DNA of 64,000 bases from Acidimicrobiia bacterium (GCA_022820925.1 JAJEEO010000001.1:191001-255000); one strand, 5' to 3'. Positions 50,963-60,247 are shown, numbered from the stretch's first letter. Notes: generated by a model from the letters alone, not told the origin. Program-made: numbers and translations.

Positions 50963-51142
50963 TCAGGCGATATCGAGGGCTTGACGACCGCCGTACCAGC
51001 CGCACTGCCCGCACACCCGGTGAGGCAGTTTCGCGGCGCCACAGCGTGGGCACACGCTTCGGGGCGCCTCGTCGAGACGCCATGCCGCTGCACGACGCGA
51101 ACGCGTCTTGCTCTTGGACGTCTTTTTCTTGGGGACTGCCAC
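50963..51142 (-). CDS. rpmF: 50S ribosomal protein L32
   Basis: About 59 aa. VAVPKKKTSKSKTRSRRAAAW is the family start (GTG read as Met), and CPRCG…CGQCG gives the four-Cys zinc site. It lies 49 bp upstream of plsX, in the conserved yceD–rpmF–plsX order. Confidence 0.95.
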   Translation of the reverse strand: MAVPKKKTSKSKTRSRRAAAWRLDEAPRSVCPRCGAAKLPHRVCGQCGWYGGRQALDIA

Positions 51143-51211
51143 GGCTGGACTCCTCGAGCGGACCATGCAGCCTATCCATCAGTGCCCCGAAGCTGACTCG
51201 CCCGAAGACCC

Positions 51212-51772
51212 TCATGGCGATTCCGCTTGGCCCCGGCGCAGTGCCTCCAGCGGTGCCCAGCGCGGGTCTTGCTGTTCGGCGGGGTCGTCGCGTGCTGGTT
51301 CATCGGGTGCCGGATCGAGATCCGGCGGGTGGTTCGGACACGGATCGGGATACGGACACGCGATGGCCTCGATCGGCAGTTCCAGCAGGATCGCCTCACG
51401 CACCATGGGTGCGAGATCGGCGTGTTCGGGGTGAAGCTGGTACTGCTCGCCTTCGCGTGGCACAGCAGCGAACAGCTCACGGACGTTCGCACACGCCTCC
51501 CCTTCCACGGGCATCCAGCAACGCGCACACGGTCCCTGCCACGCAGCGGTGATGCGGCCCGCGGCGCTCAGTCCGCCGCTGATGAGTTCCAACGTCAGCT
51601 CGACGTCGACCTCGCTGTCGCGGGGCACTTCCACATCTGCGATACGCAGCTCGGTGCTGTCGTCGGATTCTGCGAGGTCCGCCGCCCGAACTGTCTTCGA
51701 CCAGCTGATCGGTCCGCGTCCGAGCAGTCTCAGCGGCACGGACAGGGACCGCTCAGGGTCCCCGCGGCTCAC
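51212..51772 (-). CDS. yceD: YceD/DUF177 family protein
   Basis: A 186-aa protein upstream of rpmF. The core ITAAWQGPCARCWMPVEGEA (CxxC) and LPIEAIACPYPDPCPNHPPDLD (second Cys pair) define the family, linked to 23S rRNA accumulation in several bacteria and plants. The C-terminus ends DPRWAPLEALR, a usual motif. Its GTG overlaps the preceding stop by four bases. Confidence 0.92.
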   Translation of the reverse strand: MSRGDPERSLSVPLRLLGRGPISWSKTVRAADLAESDDSTELRIADVEVPRDSEVDVELTLELISGGLSAAGRITAAWQGPCARCWMPVEGEACANVRELFAAVPREGEQYQLHPEHADLAPMVREAILLELPIEAIACPYPDPCPNHPPDLDPAPDEPARDDPAEQQDPRWAPLEALRRGQAESP

Positions 51773-52515
51773 GCCTGATCCTGGTCGAACACCACCGGGT
51801 CGGTATCGGGGCCGCTGCGAGCCGACCGCCGGTCACCGGTATCGATCTCAGATTCTGCAGTGACGGCAGGTTCGCCGCTCGGCGCAGCCGGCGCTATCGG
51901 CGTCGCGACCCGCTTGCCGAGCTTGCGCCGCGCCGCCTGCACGGCGATTTGAATCTGGTCGACTGCGCTTGCGAACTGCGCGAGATGTCGCTCGCAATAC
52001 TCGTCGACTTCGTGGCGGCGGCGGCGCGACTGGATCTGTGCATCGTCGAGCAGCTGGCGGGCGCGTCGCTCAGCGCTGCGCACGACCTCAGTGCGCTGCA
52101 CCATCTGAGCCACGCGGCTGCGTGCCTCGTCGATGACCATGTTTGCGTCGACTCGCGCCTGGGCCAGCACCTCGTCGCGCTCGCGCAACAGCCAGCGGGC
52201 CTGGCGCGTCTCGTCGGGAACTGCCGCCAGCGCCGATTCGAGCAGCGTCATCACCTCGTCGCGATTGATCATGACCGAGGTCGACAGCGGCATCGGCCTC
52301 GCTGCGTCGATGATCCCCATGGCTTCGCGGATGAACTGCTCGGCGGTGACCGACGGGCGCCGCGGCGCCATGGTGCCCGGATGGCGCGACTCCGCCGACG
52401 CGGCCGTTTCTTCGGTGGGAGCGCCGTGGGTGTCCAACGGGTGCTCCGCAGGCGCGACTCCCGGATGCGCATATGGCTGCGGCGGGGCATCGACGCCCCC
52501 TTCCGACGTGCTCAC
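51769..52515 (-). CDS. Coiled-coil (DivIVA/ATP-synthase-B-like) protein
   Basis: 248 aa. A Pro/Ala-rich N-terminus (about 60 residues) is followed by long charged helices (about 85–205: DEVLAQARVDANMVIDEARSRVAQMV, SRRRRHEVDEYCERHLAQF) and a polar tail. The position between coaD and yceD is that of actinobacterial genes annotated as cell-division-initiation or DivIVA-like proteins, so a role in cell shape or polar growth is possible (inference). GTG start overlapping the coaD stop (GTGA). Confidence 0.75.
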   Translation of the reverse strand: MSTSEGGVDAPPQPYAHPGVAPAEHPLDTHGAPTEETAASAESRHPGTMAPRRPSVTAEQFIREAMGIIDAARPMPLSTSVMINRDEVMTLLESALAAVPDETRQARWLLRERDEVLAQARVDANMVIDEARSRVAQMVQRTEVVRSAERRARQLLDDAQIQSRRRRHEVDEYCERHLAQFASAVDQIQIAVQAARRKLGKRVATPIAPAAPSGEPAVTAESEIDTGDRRSARSGPDTDPVVFDQDQA

Positions 52516-52997
52516 GAGGCAGCCTCCTGCGCTGCTCGTTGCCGGAGCCGTTCGGCTACCGGGGGCGGGACCAAGTGGGAGCAGTCGCCGCCGAACTTGG
52601 TGATCTCGCGGATGTAGTTGGACGCGATGAAGAGGTGTTCAGTGCGGGGCGGCACGAAGACGGTTTCGACACCGGTGACCGAGTGGTTCATGTGCGCCAT
52701 CCGCAGCTCCGACTCGAAGTCGCTCTGACTCCGCAGACCCTTCACGATCACGTCGGCACCGAGCCGATCGGCGAGGTCGACCACGAGTTCGCCGAACTGC
52801 ACCACCGAGACGTTGCCGAGATGGCTGGTCGATTCGGAGATCATCGTGACGCGCTCATCGTCGGAGAACAGCGGCGTGGACTTGGCCGGGTTGCGCATCG
52901 CCGCCACCGTCACCGTGTCGAACAGCCGCGAGGCTGCCGAGATGACATCGAGATGACCGTTGTGCACAGGATCGAACGAGCCTGGATACATCGCCAT
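52512..52997 (-). CDS. coaD: Phosphopantetheine adenylyltransferase
   Basis: A 161-aa enzyme of CoA synthesis. YPGSFDPVHNGHLDVI (the (H/T)xGH nucleotide motif) and KGLRSQSDFESELRMAHMN are present, and the length is typical. ATG 52997 is preferred; the track adds 47 Arg-rich residues. Confidence 0.96.
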   Translation of the reverse strand: MAMYPGSFDPVHNGHLDVISAASRLFDTVTVAAMRNPAKSTPLFSDDERVTMISESTSHLGNVSVVQFGELVVDLADRLGADVIVKGLRSQSDFESELRMAHMNHSVTGVETVFVPPRTEHLFIASNYIREITKFGGDCSHLVPPPVAERLRQRAAQEAAS

Positions 52998-53074
52998 GAC
53001 CACCGAGAACGGTTCCTCCGGATCGAGCCGTGTCCGGCGACGGTACCGCGCAGCAGTCCCGAATCGAGGGACCC

Positions 53075-53332
53075 TCAATCGCCCGACGAACCCCCCATCT
53101 CGGTGTCGGGCACGATGAGATCCCAGCGGTCGCCGCAATCAGAGCAGCGGTATGCGACGACGTCTCCTGGCTGGAATCCCCAATCGGGTTCGGGCACGCT
53201 CAGCAGGCCGCAGCGCCCCCCGCAGTCGACGCACATGATCTCTGCCGGCACTGCCACATCGTCGACATCGTCCACGCCCACAGTGTCGCGCCCGCCCACT
53301 GACAGATCCGCAGGCCTCCGGCCTCCTGCCAC
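53075..53332 (-). CDS. Small zinc-ribbon-like protein
   Basis: Up to 85 aa; probably starts at GTG 53281 (VGVDDVDDVAVPAEIM), as the part before is unlike the rest and overlaps a DNA repeat. It carries CVDCGGRCG and YRCSDCGDRW, two CxxC knuckles. It lies just upstream of coaD and is divergent from rsmD. No function assigned; it may bind zinc. Confidence 0.6.
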   Translation of the reverse strand: MAGGRRPADLSVGGRDTVGVDDVDDVAVPAEIMCVDCGGRCGLLSVPEPDWGFQPGDVVAYRCSDCGDRWDLIVPDTEMGGSSGD

Positions 53333-53351
53333 ACCCGCAGGCCTCCGGCCT
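53309..53351. repeat. Two copies of CGCAGGCCTCCGGCCT (27-bp spacing), each a short hairpin
   Basis: Copies at 53309–53324 and 53336–53351, in the divergent intergenic region upstream of rsmD. Each contains AGGCC-TCC-GGCCT, a 5-bp stem with a 3-base loop. They could be repeated binding sites or REP-like units. The second copy ends 11 bp before the rsmD start. Confidence 0.7.
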
Positions 53352-53362
53352 ACGGTGATGCC

Positions 53363-53941
53363 ATGCGTGTCGTCGGCGGGGCGTTGGGCGGCCGTCGCCT
53401 AGTAGCGCCCGAACCGGGCTCAGTTTCCACCCGGCCGACATCCGACCGGGCCCGCGAGGCCATCTTCAACATGCTCGTCAGCCTGCAAGCGGTCGAGGGC
53501 GTCACCGTGATTGACCTGTTCGCCGGCACCGGTGCTCTCGGCATCGAGGCGCTGTCACGGGGTGCGGCGCACGCCACATTCGTCGACGATGATGCCGCTG
53601 CCTGCCGCATCATCACCGCGAACCTCGACGGACTAAGTCTCACCGAGCGCGCCGCGGTCAGCCGCAGCGGTGTCGAGTCGTACCTGGCCACGCATCCCGA
53701 CCCGGTGGATCTGGCCTTCGCGGACCCGCCCTACGGATTCGACGGCTGGGCGGAGTTGCTCGAAACGCTGAATGCCGGCGTGCTCGTGTGCGAGTCGGAC
53801 CGCGAAATCGAACCCGACCCCGGTCACCCGTGGGACACCTGGAGGGTGCGCCAGTACGGCACACCGGTCATCACGATCCTGTTACGCCCGGACACGATCG
53901 CCACTGCGTCGCATCGCGATCCAGCCGCCCAGGGCGATTAG
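53363..53941 (+). CDS. rsmD: 16S rRNA (guanine(966)-N(2))-methyltransferase RsmD
   Basis: A 192-aa Rossmann-fold methyltransferase. MRVVGGALGGRRLVAPEPG, TRPTSDRAREAIFNML, DLFAGTGALGIEALSRGA (SAM) and FADPPYGFDGW (catalytic DPPY) are canonical. Its stop overlaps that of the convergent recG by four bases. Confidence 0.95.
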   Translation: MRVVGGALGGRRLVAPEPGSVSTRPTSDRAREAIFNMLVSLQAVEGVTVIDLFAGTGALGIEALSRGAAHATFVDDDAAACRIITANLDGLSLTERAAVSRSGVESYLATHPDPVDLAFADPPYGFDGWAELLETLNAGVLVCESDREIEPDPGHPWDTWRVRQYGTPVITILLRPDTIATASHRDPAAQGD

Positions 53942-56142
53942 CTGCGCTGCAGGTAGTCGGAGTCGCGACGGCTGGCGAACCAGTCGATCTCATCGGCCAA
54001 CCCTGGATGGTCGTCGAGGGCGCCGTCGGACCCGATGAGCTCGGCAGCGGCATCACGCGCTGCCTGCACCCACGTCAGGTCACGGGCGAGCGATGCCAGC
54101 TTGAGGTCGCTGCGGCCCGATTGGCGTTCGTCGAAGAGCGTGCCCTCGCCACGCAGCTCGAGGTCGCGTTCGGCGAGCTCGAATCCGTCGTTCGTCGAAG
54201 CCAGTGCGCTCAGCCGCTCGACTGCGACGGGCGTCGGGTCCTCGTCGCTGACGAGATAGCACGTCGACGCACGACTGCCCCGACCCACCCGGCCCCGCAG
54301 CTGGTGCAGCTGCGCGATGCCGAAGCGGTCCGCCGACAGCACGACCATGACGGTCGCATTGGGCACGTCGATCCCGACCTCGATGACCGTCGTCGCGACC
54401 AAGGCGTCGAGATCGCCCTCCCGGAACCGGGTCATCGTGGCTTCTTTTTCGGCCGGCGGCAGGCGTCCGTGCAGCAGACCGACCCGCAGGCCCGCGAGCG
54501 AGCCGGCCGCCAGCTCTGCGTGCATCTGGGTGGCCGAGCGGGCATCGAGGCTCTCGCTCTCGGCAATCAGCGGGCACACCACGTATGCCTGACGCCCCGC
54601 TTCGATCTCGGCGCGCACCTCGATCCACATCGCTTCAGCCGCCAGTGGGCCTTGCGCCCACTGCGTGACGATCGGCGTGCGGCCCGGCGGGAGCCCGTCG
54701 AGCGTCGAGACATCCAGATCGCCGTAGACGGTCATGGCCGTCGTGCGGGGAATCGGCGTTGCGGTCATCACCAGCAGGTGCGGTATACGGCGGTCGTCGC
54801 GCCCGCTCTCGCGCAGCCGCGCACGCTGGGACACGCCGAACCGGTGCTGCTCGTCCACCACGACCACGCTGAGCGAACCGAACCTCACCGACTCTTCGAG
54901 CAGGGCGTGCGTGCCGACGACGATGTCCGCAGCGCCCGTGGCGATCTCCAAGAGCACCTCGCGTCGCTGCGTCGCCGAACTCGATCCGCTGAGCAGGCGC
55001 AGACGCAAGGGTCTGCGACCGCCGAGCCGCGCCTCGTCGGGCACTTCGAACCCGTCGAGCAAGGCGCGCAGCGCGATGTAGTGCTGCTCGGCGAGCACCT
55101 CGGTCGGCGCCATGAGCGCGCCCTGGTGGTCGTTCTGGACGGCCGCCAGCAGCGCGTGCAGCGCCACCAGCGTCTTGCCCGAGCCGACATCGCCCTGCAG
55201 CAGCCGGTGCATCGGTCGCAGGGTGCTCAGATCGGCGTCGATGTCGGCCATCGCACGCCGCTGCGCGTCCGTCAGCGTGTAGGGGAGGCGTCGGTGAAAT
55301 GCCTCGATCAAGCTGCCGGAAGGTTCGTGCGCGATGCCGAGTTCGCGGGCCTCGCGCGCCAAGCGCTGGCTTTGCAGCATCAGCTGCACCCGCAGCAGCT
55401 CATCGAACACCAGTCGGTCGCGCGCTGCCCCCTGGTCGGGCATCGACGCCGGCTCGTGGATGTCGGCCAGCGCCTGGGCCCGGCCGGCAAGCCCCAGCCG
55501 GCCACGCAGCCACACCGGCACCGGATCGGCGATGCCGCGGGCTGCGCAGCGCCGCTGCGCTTCGCCGATCCAATTCGCAACGTCCCACGTCACGATGCCG
55601 GCGTTCTCCGACTGTGGGTAGATGGCCACGATCTTGCCGGTGCGGTCCCCGGCAGAGCCGCCGCCCAGCACATCGACCACCGGGTTGGTCATCTGCTTGC
55701 GGCCCCGGTAGTTGTCCACCTTGCCGAACAGCGCCACCGTCCTGCCTTCGGCGAGCTGACGCTCACGCCATGGCTGGTTGAAGAACACGGCGCTCAGCAG
55801 ACCGGTGGCATCGGCCACGTCGACGCTCACCAGTCGCCTGCCCCCGCGCAGGCGGCGGCTCGACACCGAGTGCACATCAGCCACCACGGTGATTTCCGAC
55901 CCGATCTCGGCCTCGCTGATCGGGGCCTGGGCGGTGCGGTCGACGTAGCGCCGGGGGTAATAGGTGAGCAGATCGAACACCGTCTCGACACCGACATCGG
56001 CGAGGGCCTCACGGCGCTGGCGGCCGACACCGTTGAGTCGATCCACTCCGATCGCGTCGAGTTCCCGCAGCGTCAGCGGGTCCTTCGTCGTTTCCCCCGA
56101 GGACCGGCCCGCAGCGGGCTGGCTGGGGTGGGGTGGGCTCAT
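53938..56142 (-). CDS. recG: ATP-dependent DNA helicase RecG
   Basis: A 734-aa branch-migrating helicase. The N-terminal wedge/OB domain (ITVVADVHSVSSRRLRGGRRLVSVDV) is followed by the motor with Walker A GDVGSGKTLVAL near 319, VVDEQHRFGVSQR (DEQH), MTATPIPRTTAM and the Q-loop helicase C domain ending HQLRGRVGRGSRASTC. It overlaps the downstream rsmD end and starts inside the FakA-like stop (ATGA). Confidence 0.95.
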   Translation of the reverse strand: MSPPHPSQPAAGRSSGETTKDPLTLRELDAIGVDRLNGVGRQRREALADVGVETVFDLLTYYPRRYVDRTAQAPISEAEIGSEITVVADVHSVSSRRLRGGRRLVSVDVADATGLLSAVFFNQPWRERQLAEGRTVALFGKVDNYRGRKQMTNPVVDVLGGGSAGDRTGKIVAIYPQSENAGIVTWDVANWIGEAQRRCAARGIADPVPVWLRGRLGLAGRAQALADIHEPASMPDQGAARDRLVFDELLRVQLMLQSQRLAREARELGIAHEPSGSLIEAFHRRLPYTLTDAQRRAMADIDADLSTLRPMHRLLQGDVGSGKTLVALHALLAAVQNDHQGALMAPTEVLAEQHYIALRALLDGFEVPDEARLGGRRPLRLRLLSGSSSATQRREVLLEIATGAADIVVGTHALLEESVRFGSLSVVVVDEQHRFGVSQRARLRESGRDDRRIPHLLVMTATPIPRTTAMTVYGDLDVSTLDGLPPGRTPIVTQWAQGPLAAEAMWIEVRAEIEAGRQAYVVCPLIAESESLDARSATQMHAELAAGSLAGLRVGLLHGRLPPAEKEATMTRFREGDLDALVATTVIEVGIDVPNATVMVVLSADRFGIAQLHQLRGRVGRGSRASTCYLVSDEDPTPVAVERLSALASTNDGFELAERDLELRGEGTLFDERQSGRSDLKLASLARDLTWVQAARDAAAELIGSDGALDDHPGLADEIDWFASRRDSDYLQRS

Positions 56143-57962
56143 TCGATGCCGAAGAGGTACGGGTAGTGGTCCTGGCCGCCGACGTGCCGCTCGACTTCGA
56201 CGTCGGACCAGTGCTCAGCGAGCCAGGCCATCACTTCGGCGGTGTCGGTTGCCTGGGCGCCCGCTCCCTCAATCAGCGTGAGAATCTCGTGCGCCGGGGT
56301 AAGCATGGCATCGAGCAGCCCGACGGCCGCCGCCGCTGCGGAGTCGCCCGCAGCCGAAATGCCCCCGCCGTCGAGGCCGATCCACTGCCCGGCGGCGACA
56401 GGGCCTGCCGGTGAGGTCGTGTCGCGCACTGCCTGGGTCACTTCGCCCGCCGACACCGCATCGGCGGCATCGCCCATGGATTCGGCGTTGGCATCGGCGC
56501 TCGCGTTGGGGTCGTAGCCGATCAGTGCTGCAAGGCCCGCGGGCACCGAGGTCGTGGCCACCACCGTGACGGTCTTGCCGGCGTGCTCGCCCGCCTGGCG
56601 CGCCACCGGGACGATGTTGGAGTTGTTGGGCAGCACCACGACCTGCTCGGAAGGCGCAGCCTCGATGGCTGCGAGCAGCTCGGCCGTCGAGGGATTCATC
56701 GTCTGTCCGCCGGTGACGAGTTCGTGGCATCCCAGCGAGGCGAACAGCTCGTCGAGCCCCGCCGCGGGCGAGACCGCGACCACTGCGCACCCCACGAGTG
56801 GCCGCTGCTCGGGCTCTGCCGCATCGTGGCCTGCGTGCGCACCGTGCACACCGTGCACACCGTGCTGGCTTGCGTGCACACCGAGGCCGGCGACCTGCTC
56901 GTGGAGATCGGTGATCTGGATGCGATGCGGCCGGCCGGCGTCGATGCCCGCCTCGATGACGGGGCCGATGTCGTCGGTGTGGATGTGGCAGTTCCACAGC
57001 CCGTCCCCTCCCACCATCACGATCGAGTCGCCCAGCGAGTCCCAGGCCACCTTGAAGTCATCGATGTTCTCGTCGGGCGCCGAGAGCAGGAACATCACCT
57101 CGTAGCGGGTGCCGGAGGGATCATGCACGTCGTGGCCGCCATCGCCGTCGAGATGGCTGTGCAGTTCGGCGCGTTGCTCCGCGACCGGGTCCACGGCGAC
57201 GCCTTGCAGGCTCGCGCCGGCATTCCCGTGGGCGATCACCGCCTCAACTTCGGCAGGCAGGTCCACGGCATCAGGCAGCGGGCGTCCGTCCACGACGCTC
57301 AGCAGGGCGTCGAGCAGCAGCAGGTACCCCGCTGCGCCCGCGTCCACCACGCCGGCGTCGGCCAGCACGGGCAGTTGCTGCGGGGTCGCCTCCAACGCCG
57401 TCTGCCCAGCTTGCTTGGCGCTCTCGAGCACAGCGGCCAGCGCCCTGTCCTCGTCGCCCGCCAGCGTGCCCAGCGCGCGCTCGGCCGCCTGCGCCGCGGC
57501 GCGCGCGACGCTCAGGATCGTTCCCTCCACCGGCCGCATGACTGCGCCGTCCGCCGCCGTGCTCGCGGCCATCAGTCCCCGGGCGAGCAACTCGGCGTCG
57601 ATGGGCGGCTCCGCCTCGGGCTGTTCGTCACTCGGGGCCAGCGTGGCGGCCATCCCCCGCAGGAGCTGGCTCACGATGACCCCGCTGTTGCCGCGCGCGC
57701 CCATGAGCGCGCCGTGGGAGATGGCCCGGCAGATGTCAGCCCGCCCAGCGCCCGCACGCAGGAGTTCCTCGCTGACCGCGGCGAGCGTCAGCGCCATGTT
57801 GGTGCCAGTGTCGCCGTCGGGCACCGGGTACACATTCAGCCGATCGATCGTGACGCGGTGCTGATCAAGCGCAGCTCGATAGGTGCGGATGGCCTCGGCC
57901 AGCGCGCCCGAGTCGAGGGTGGTCAGCGGACCGGCTGCGGTGCGTGGGTCGCCGTCGCCCAT
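56139..57962 (-). CDS. DAK2/YloV (FakA-like) dihydroxyacetone-kinase-fold protein
   Basis: 607 aa. The N-terminal DhaL domain carries NVYPVPDGDTGTNMALTL, with Asp ligands for Mg-ATP, and the SHGALMGARGNSGVIVSQLLRG loop. The C-terminal half includes the DegV-associated domain (VMFLLSAPDENIDDFKVAW, WNCHIHTDDIGPVIEAG). FakA phosphorylates fatty acids held by FakB/DegV; no FakB gene is in view. The protein has His-rich insertions (ELHSHLDGDGGHDVHDPSG and GVHASQHGVHGVHGAHAGHD), the latter on a 9-bp DNA repeat. It is upstream of recG with a 4-bp overlap, a usual yloV–recG order. Confidence 0.9.
   Translation of the reverse strand: MGDGDPRTAAGPLTTLDSGALAEAIRTYRAALDQHRVTIDRLNVYPVPDGDTGTNMALTLAAVSEELLRAGAGRADICRAISHGALMGARGNSGVIVSQLLRGMAATLAPSDEQPEAEPPIDAELLARGLMAASTAADGAVMRPVEGTILSVARAAAQAAERALGTLAGDEDRALAAVLESAKQAGQTALEATPQQLPVLADAGVVDAGAAGYLLLLDALLSVVDGRPLPDAVDLPAEVEAVIAHGNAGASLQGVAVDPVAEQRAELHSHLDGDGGHDVHDPSGTRYEVMFLLSAPDENIDDFKVAWDSLGDSIVMVGGDGLWNCHIHTDDIGPVIEAGIDAGRPHRIQITDLHEQVAGLGVHASQHGVHGVHGAHAGHDAAEPEQRPLVGCAVVAVSPAAGLDELFASLGCHELVTGGQTMNPSTAELLAAIEAAPSEQVVVLPNNSNIVPVARQAGEHAGKTVTVVATTSVPAGLAALIGYDPNASADANAESMGDAADAVSAGEVTQAVRDTTSPAGPVAAGQWIGLDGGGISAAGDSAAAAAVGLLDAMLTPAHEILTLIEGAGAQATDTAEVMAWLAEHWSDVEVERHVGGQDHYPYLFGIE
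56840..56866. repeat. 9-bp tandem repeat (CACCGTGCA, 3 units) encoding HGV repeats in the YloV-like protein
   Basis: Three in-frame units at 56840–56866, with similar GTGCAC runs nearby (about 56831–56880). The repeat adds His-Gly-Val residues to a loop before the C-terminal domain. Confidence 0.85.
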
Positions 57963-57967
57963 AGCTG

Positions 57968-58009
57968 CCGAAGCTACAACGCGCGCCGCCGTCGGTTGCT
58001 AGCTTTCGG
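57968..58009. promoter_or_regulatory. Imperfect inverted repeat in the divergent YloV/cold-shock-like intergenic region
   Basis: Left arm CCGAAGCTACAAC (57968–57980) and right arm GTTGCTAGCTTTCGG (57995–58009) are complementary except for two one-base indels, with 14 bp between. It overlaps the expected promoters of both divergent genes, making it an operator candidate. Confidence 0.4.
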
Positions 58010-58019
58010 TAGGTCGCGC

Positions 58020-58037
58020 AGCCCGCCTCGGCGGGCT
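58020..58037 (+). promoter_or_regulatory. Leader hairpin AGCCCGC-CTCG-GCGGGCT before the cold-shock-like gene
   Basis: A perfect 7-bp stem with a 4-base loop, ending 28 bp upstream of the ATG and about 16 bp from its GGGAGG RBS. It may be a leader regulatory structure, or a terminator for antisense transcription. Confidence 0.4.
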
Positions 58038-58065
58038 CGCGATTTCCCAGCCACGGGAGGCGCAC

Positions 58066-58311
58066 ATGCAAGGCGTCATCAAGTCATATGACCCTGCATC
58101 GAGAGTCGGTGTCGTCACCGACGACGTCACGCGCGCCGAGCACGAGTTGGCACCGAATGCCTTGGAAGGCTCCATCTTCCGGATGGTGAGGCAGGGCCAG
58201 AGAGTGATCTTCGACCTTGACGAGCGGGGGCTCGCCACGCGGCTCCGTCTGGGGTCCGAGGTGGACCTGGGAACACCCGACTGGATCACCGCCGGGGGGG
58301 AGACAGCGTGA
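58066..58311 (+). CDS. Cold-shock-domain-like small protein
   Basis: 81 aa. [20 protein letters not shown], then [20 protein letters not shown], follows the CSD order (start MxGxVKxF, then a V/I-rich strand and GQxVxF…G.A). However, the RNP1-like FGFI is absent (RVGVV), so nucleic-acid binding may differ. GGGAGG precedes the ATG. It is 49 bp upstream of pckG and divergent from the YloV-like gene. A function is not certain. Confidence 0.6.
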   Translation: MQGVIKSYDPASRVGVVTDDVTRAEHELAPNALEGSIFRMVRQGQRVIFDLDERGLATRLRLGSEVDLGTPDWITAGGETA

Positions 58312-58360
58312 TCTGAGGCCGGTGCGGCCGCACCGGTCGAAGAGCGAGTTCTACGACTCG

Positions 58361-60187
58361 ATGCACGAGCGTGTACGAGACTCGGACCCGGAGGACAATT
58401 TGCCTGCGACTGACAACCGCCATTTGATCGATTGGGTCGATCATTGGGCCGGCGTGCTGCGACCCGACGCCGTTCATTGGTGCGACGGCACCGAAGCCGA
58501 GTACGACCAGTTCTGCCGCCAGATGGTCGAGTCCGGCACGCTCATCGAGCTCGACTCCGCCACCCGCCCCAACAGCTTCCTCGCCCGCTCGGACCCTGCC
58601 GATGTCGCACGGGTCGAGGACCGCACCTTCATCTGCAGCGAGAACGAGATCGATGCCGGCCCCAACAACAACTGGCGCCATCCCGACGAGATGCGCCCCG
58701 AGCTGCTGAAGCTCTTCGAGGGCTCGATGCGGGGCCGCACCATGTACGTCGTGCCGTTCTCGATGGGGCCGCTGGGCAGCCACATCGCCCACATCGGGGT
58801 GCAGCTCACCGACTCGCCTTACGTTGCCGCCTCCATGCGGATCATGACTCGCATGGGCCAGCCGGCGCTCGATGTGCTCGGCGACGGCGACTTCGTGCCG
58901 TGCATCCACTCGCTCGGCGCACCGCTGGAGTCGGGTCAGGCAGATGTGCCGTGGCCCTGCGACGCCGACCGCAAGTACATCGTGCACTTCCCCGAGACGC
59001 GCGAGATCTGGTCCTACGGCTCCGGCTACGGCGGCAATGCCCTGCTGGGCAAGAAGTGCTTCGCTCTGCGGATCGCCTCCACGATGGCCCGCGACGAGGG
59101 CTGGCTGGCCGAGCACATGCTGATCGTGGGCGTGACGCCTCCCGACGGCGAGACGATCTACGTGGCGGCGGCGTTCCCCTCTGCCTGCGGCAAGACCAAC
59201 ATGGCGATGATGATCCCGACGCTGCCGGGCTGGAAGGTGCGCACCATCGGCGACGACATCGCCTGGATGAAGTTCGGCGACGATGGCCGCCTGCACGCGA
59301 TCAATCCCGAGGCCGGCATCTTCGGTGTCGCGCCCGGCACCGGCGACGACACCAACCCGAATGCGCTCGGCACGATGTGGGGCAACTGCATGTTCACCAA
59401 CGTGGCGCAGACCCCCGACGGCGACGTCTGGTGGGAAGGTCTCACGCCGGAGCCCCCCGAAGGCATCATCGACTGGCGCGGCAACGAATGGTCGGCATCG
59501 GACGGGACGCCCGCCGCGCATCCAAATGCCCGCTTCACGGCACCCGCCGGACAATGCCCCTCGATAGCACCCGAGTGGGAGGACCCCGCCGGTGTGCCGA
59601 TCTCGGCGATCCTCTTCGGCGGTCGGCGCGCCACCACCGTGCCCCTGGTGGTAGAGGCCTTCGACTGGGAGCACGGGGTGTTCCTGGGCTCGCAGATGTC
59701 GTCGGAGAAGACCGCTGCAGCGGCCGGGGCGGTGGGCGAGGTACGGCGCGACCCGTTCGCGATGCTGCCGTTCTGCGGGTACAACTTCGGCGACTATTTC
59801 CAGCACTGGCTGGATATCGGCGCGAAGCCGGGCACCCAGCTGCCCAAGCTCTATTACGTCAATTGGTTCCGCAAGGACGACGACGGCAGGTTCATCTGGC
59901 CGGGCTTCGGCGACAATGCCCGGGTGCTGAAGTGGGTGCTCGAGCGGATCGCTGGCCACGGCGAAGCGGTGCCGACGGCAATCGGCCTGGTGCCGCCGCC
60001 CGAGGCGCTCGACACCAGCGGGCTCGATCTCACCGACGCCGAGATCGAGACGCTGCTCGGGGTTGACGAGGACGACTGGCGGGCTGAGATCGACATGATC
60101 GAAGCGCACTACCGGGAGCTCGGCGAGCGCCTCCCGCCCGAGATGCGCAAGGAGCTCGACCGGCTCGAGCAGCGGCTCGGCTTCTGA
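58361..60187 (+). CDS. pckG: Phosphoenolpyruvate carboxykinase (GTP)
   Basis: A 608-aa enzyme converting oxaloacetate to phosphoenolpyruvate. It shows [22 protein letters not shown], the mobile-loop Cys in [12 protein letters not shown] near residue 275 (P-loop), [11 protein letters not shown] and the nucleotide-binding FNGAP-like [16 protein letters not shown]. The track's start at 58217 adds 48 residues that overlap the preceding gene; ATG 58361 gives the typical length. It links gluconeogenesis to growth on acids, in keeping with the acyl-CoA genes nearby. Confidence 0.95.
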   Translation: MHERVRDSDPEDNLPATDNRHLIDWVDHWAGVLRPDAVHWCDGTEAEYDQFCRQMVESGTLIELDSATRPNSFLARSDPADVARVEDRTFICSENEIDAGPNNNWRHPDEMRPELLKLFEGSMRGRTMYVVPFSMGPLGSHIAHIGVQLTDSPYVAASMRIMTRMGQPALDVLGDGDFVPCIHSLGAPLESGQADVPWPCDADRKYIVHFPETREIWSYGSGYGGNALLGKKCFALRIASTMARDEGWLAEHMLIVGVTPPDGETIYVAAAFPSACGKTNMAMMIPTLPGWKVRTIGDDIAWMKFGDDGRLHAINPEAGIFGVAPGTGDDTNPNALGTMWGNCMFTNVAQTPDGDVWWEGLTPEPPEGIIDWRGNEWSASDGTPAAHPNARFTAPAGQCPSIAPEWEDPAGVPISAILFGGRRATTVPLVVEAFDWEHGVFLGSQMSSEKTAAAAGAVGEVRRDPFAMLPFCGYNFGDYFQHWLDIGAKPGTQLPKLYYVNWFRKDDDGRFIWPGFGDNARVLKWVLERIAGHGEAVPTAIGLVPPPEALDTSGLDLTDAEIETLLGVDEDDWRAEIDMIEAHYRELGERLPPEMRKELDRLEQRLGF

Positions 60188-60215
60188 TCCACCTGTCCGG
60201 CCGCCTGTTGGACTT

Positions 60216-60231
60216 GGCCGCGGTTCCGGCC
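60216..60231 (+). terminator. Hairpin GGCCG-CGGTTC-CGGCC followed by TTT
   Basis: A perfect 5-bp stem with a 6-base loop, 29 bp past the pckG stop and before the convergent membrane-protein gene. It has a short T-run, so it is a weak intrinsic terminator candidate. Confidence 0.45.
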
Positions 60232-60247
60232 TTTGGTCCCCGGATCC

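Noticed and set aside
53300-53362. Strong intrinsic terminator for the minus-strand gene or a promoter of rsmD
   Set aside because: 5-bp stems lack T-runs; the role is open, so listed only as a repeat.
58286-60109. 607-aa ORF antisense to pckG
   Set aside because: Mirror frame of a strongly supported gene; no family pattern.
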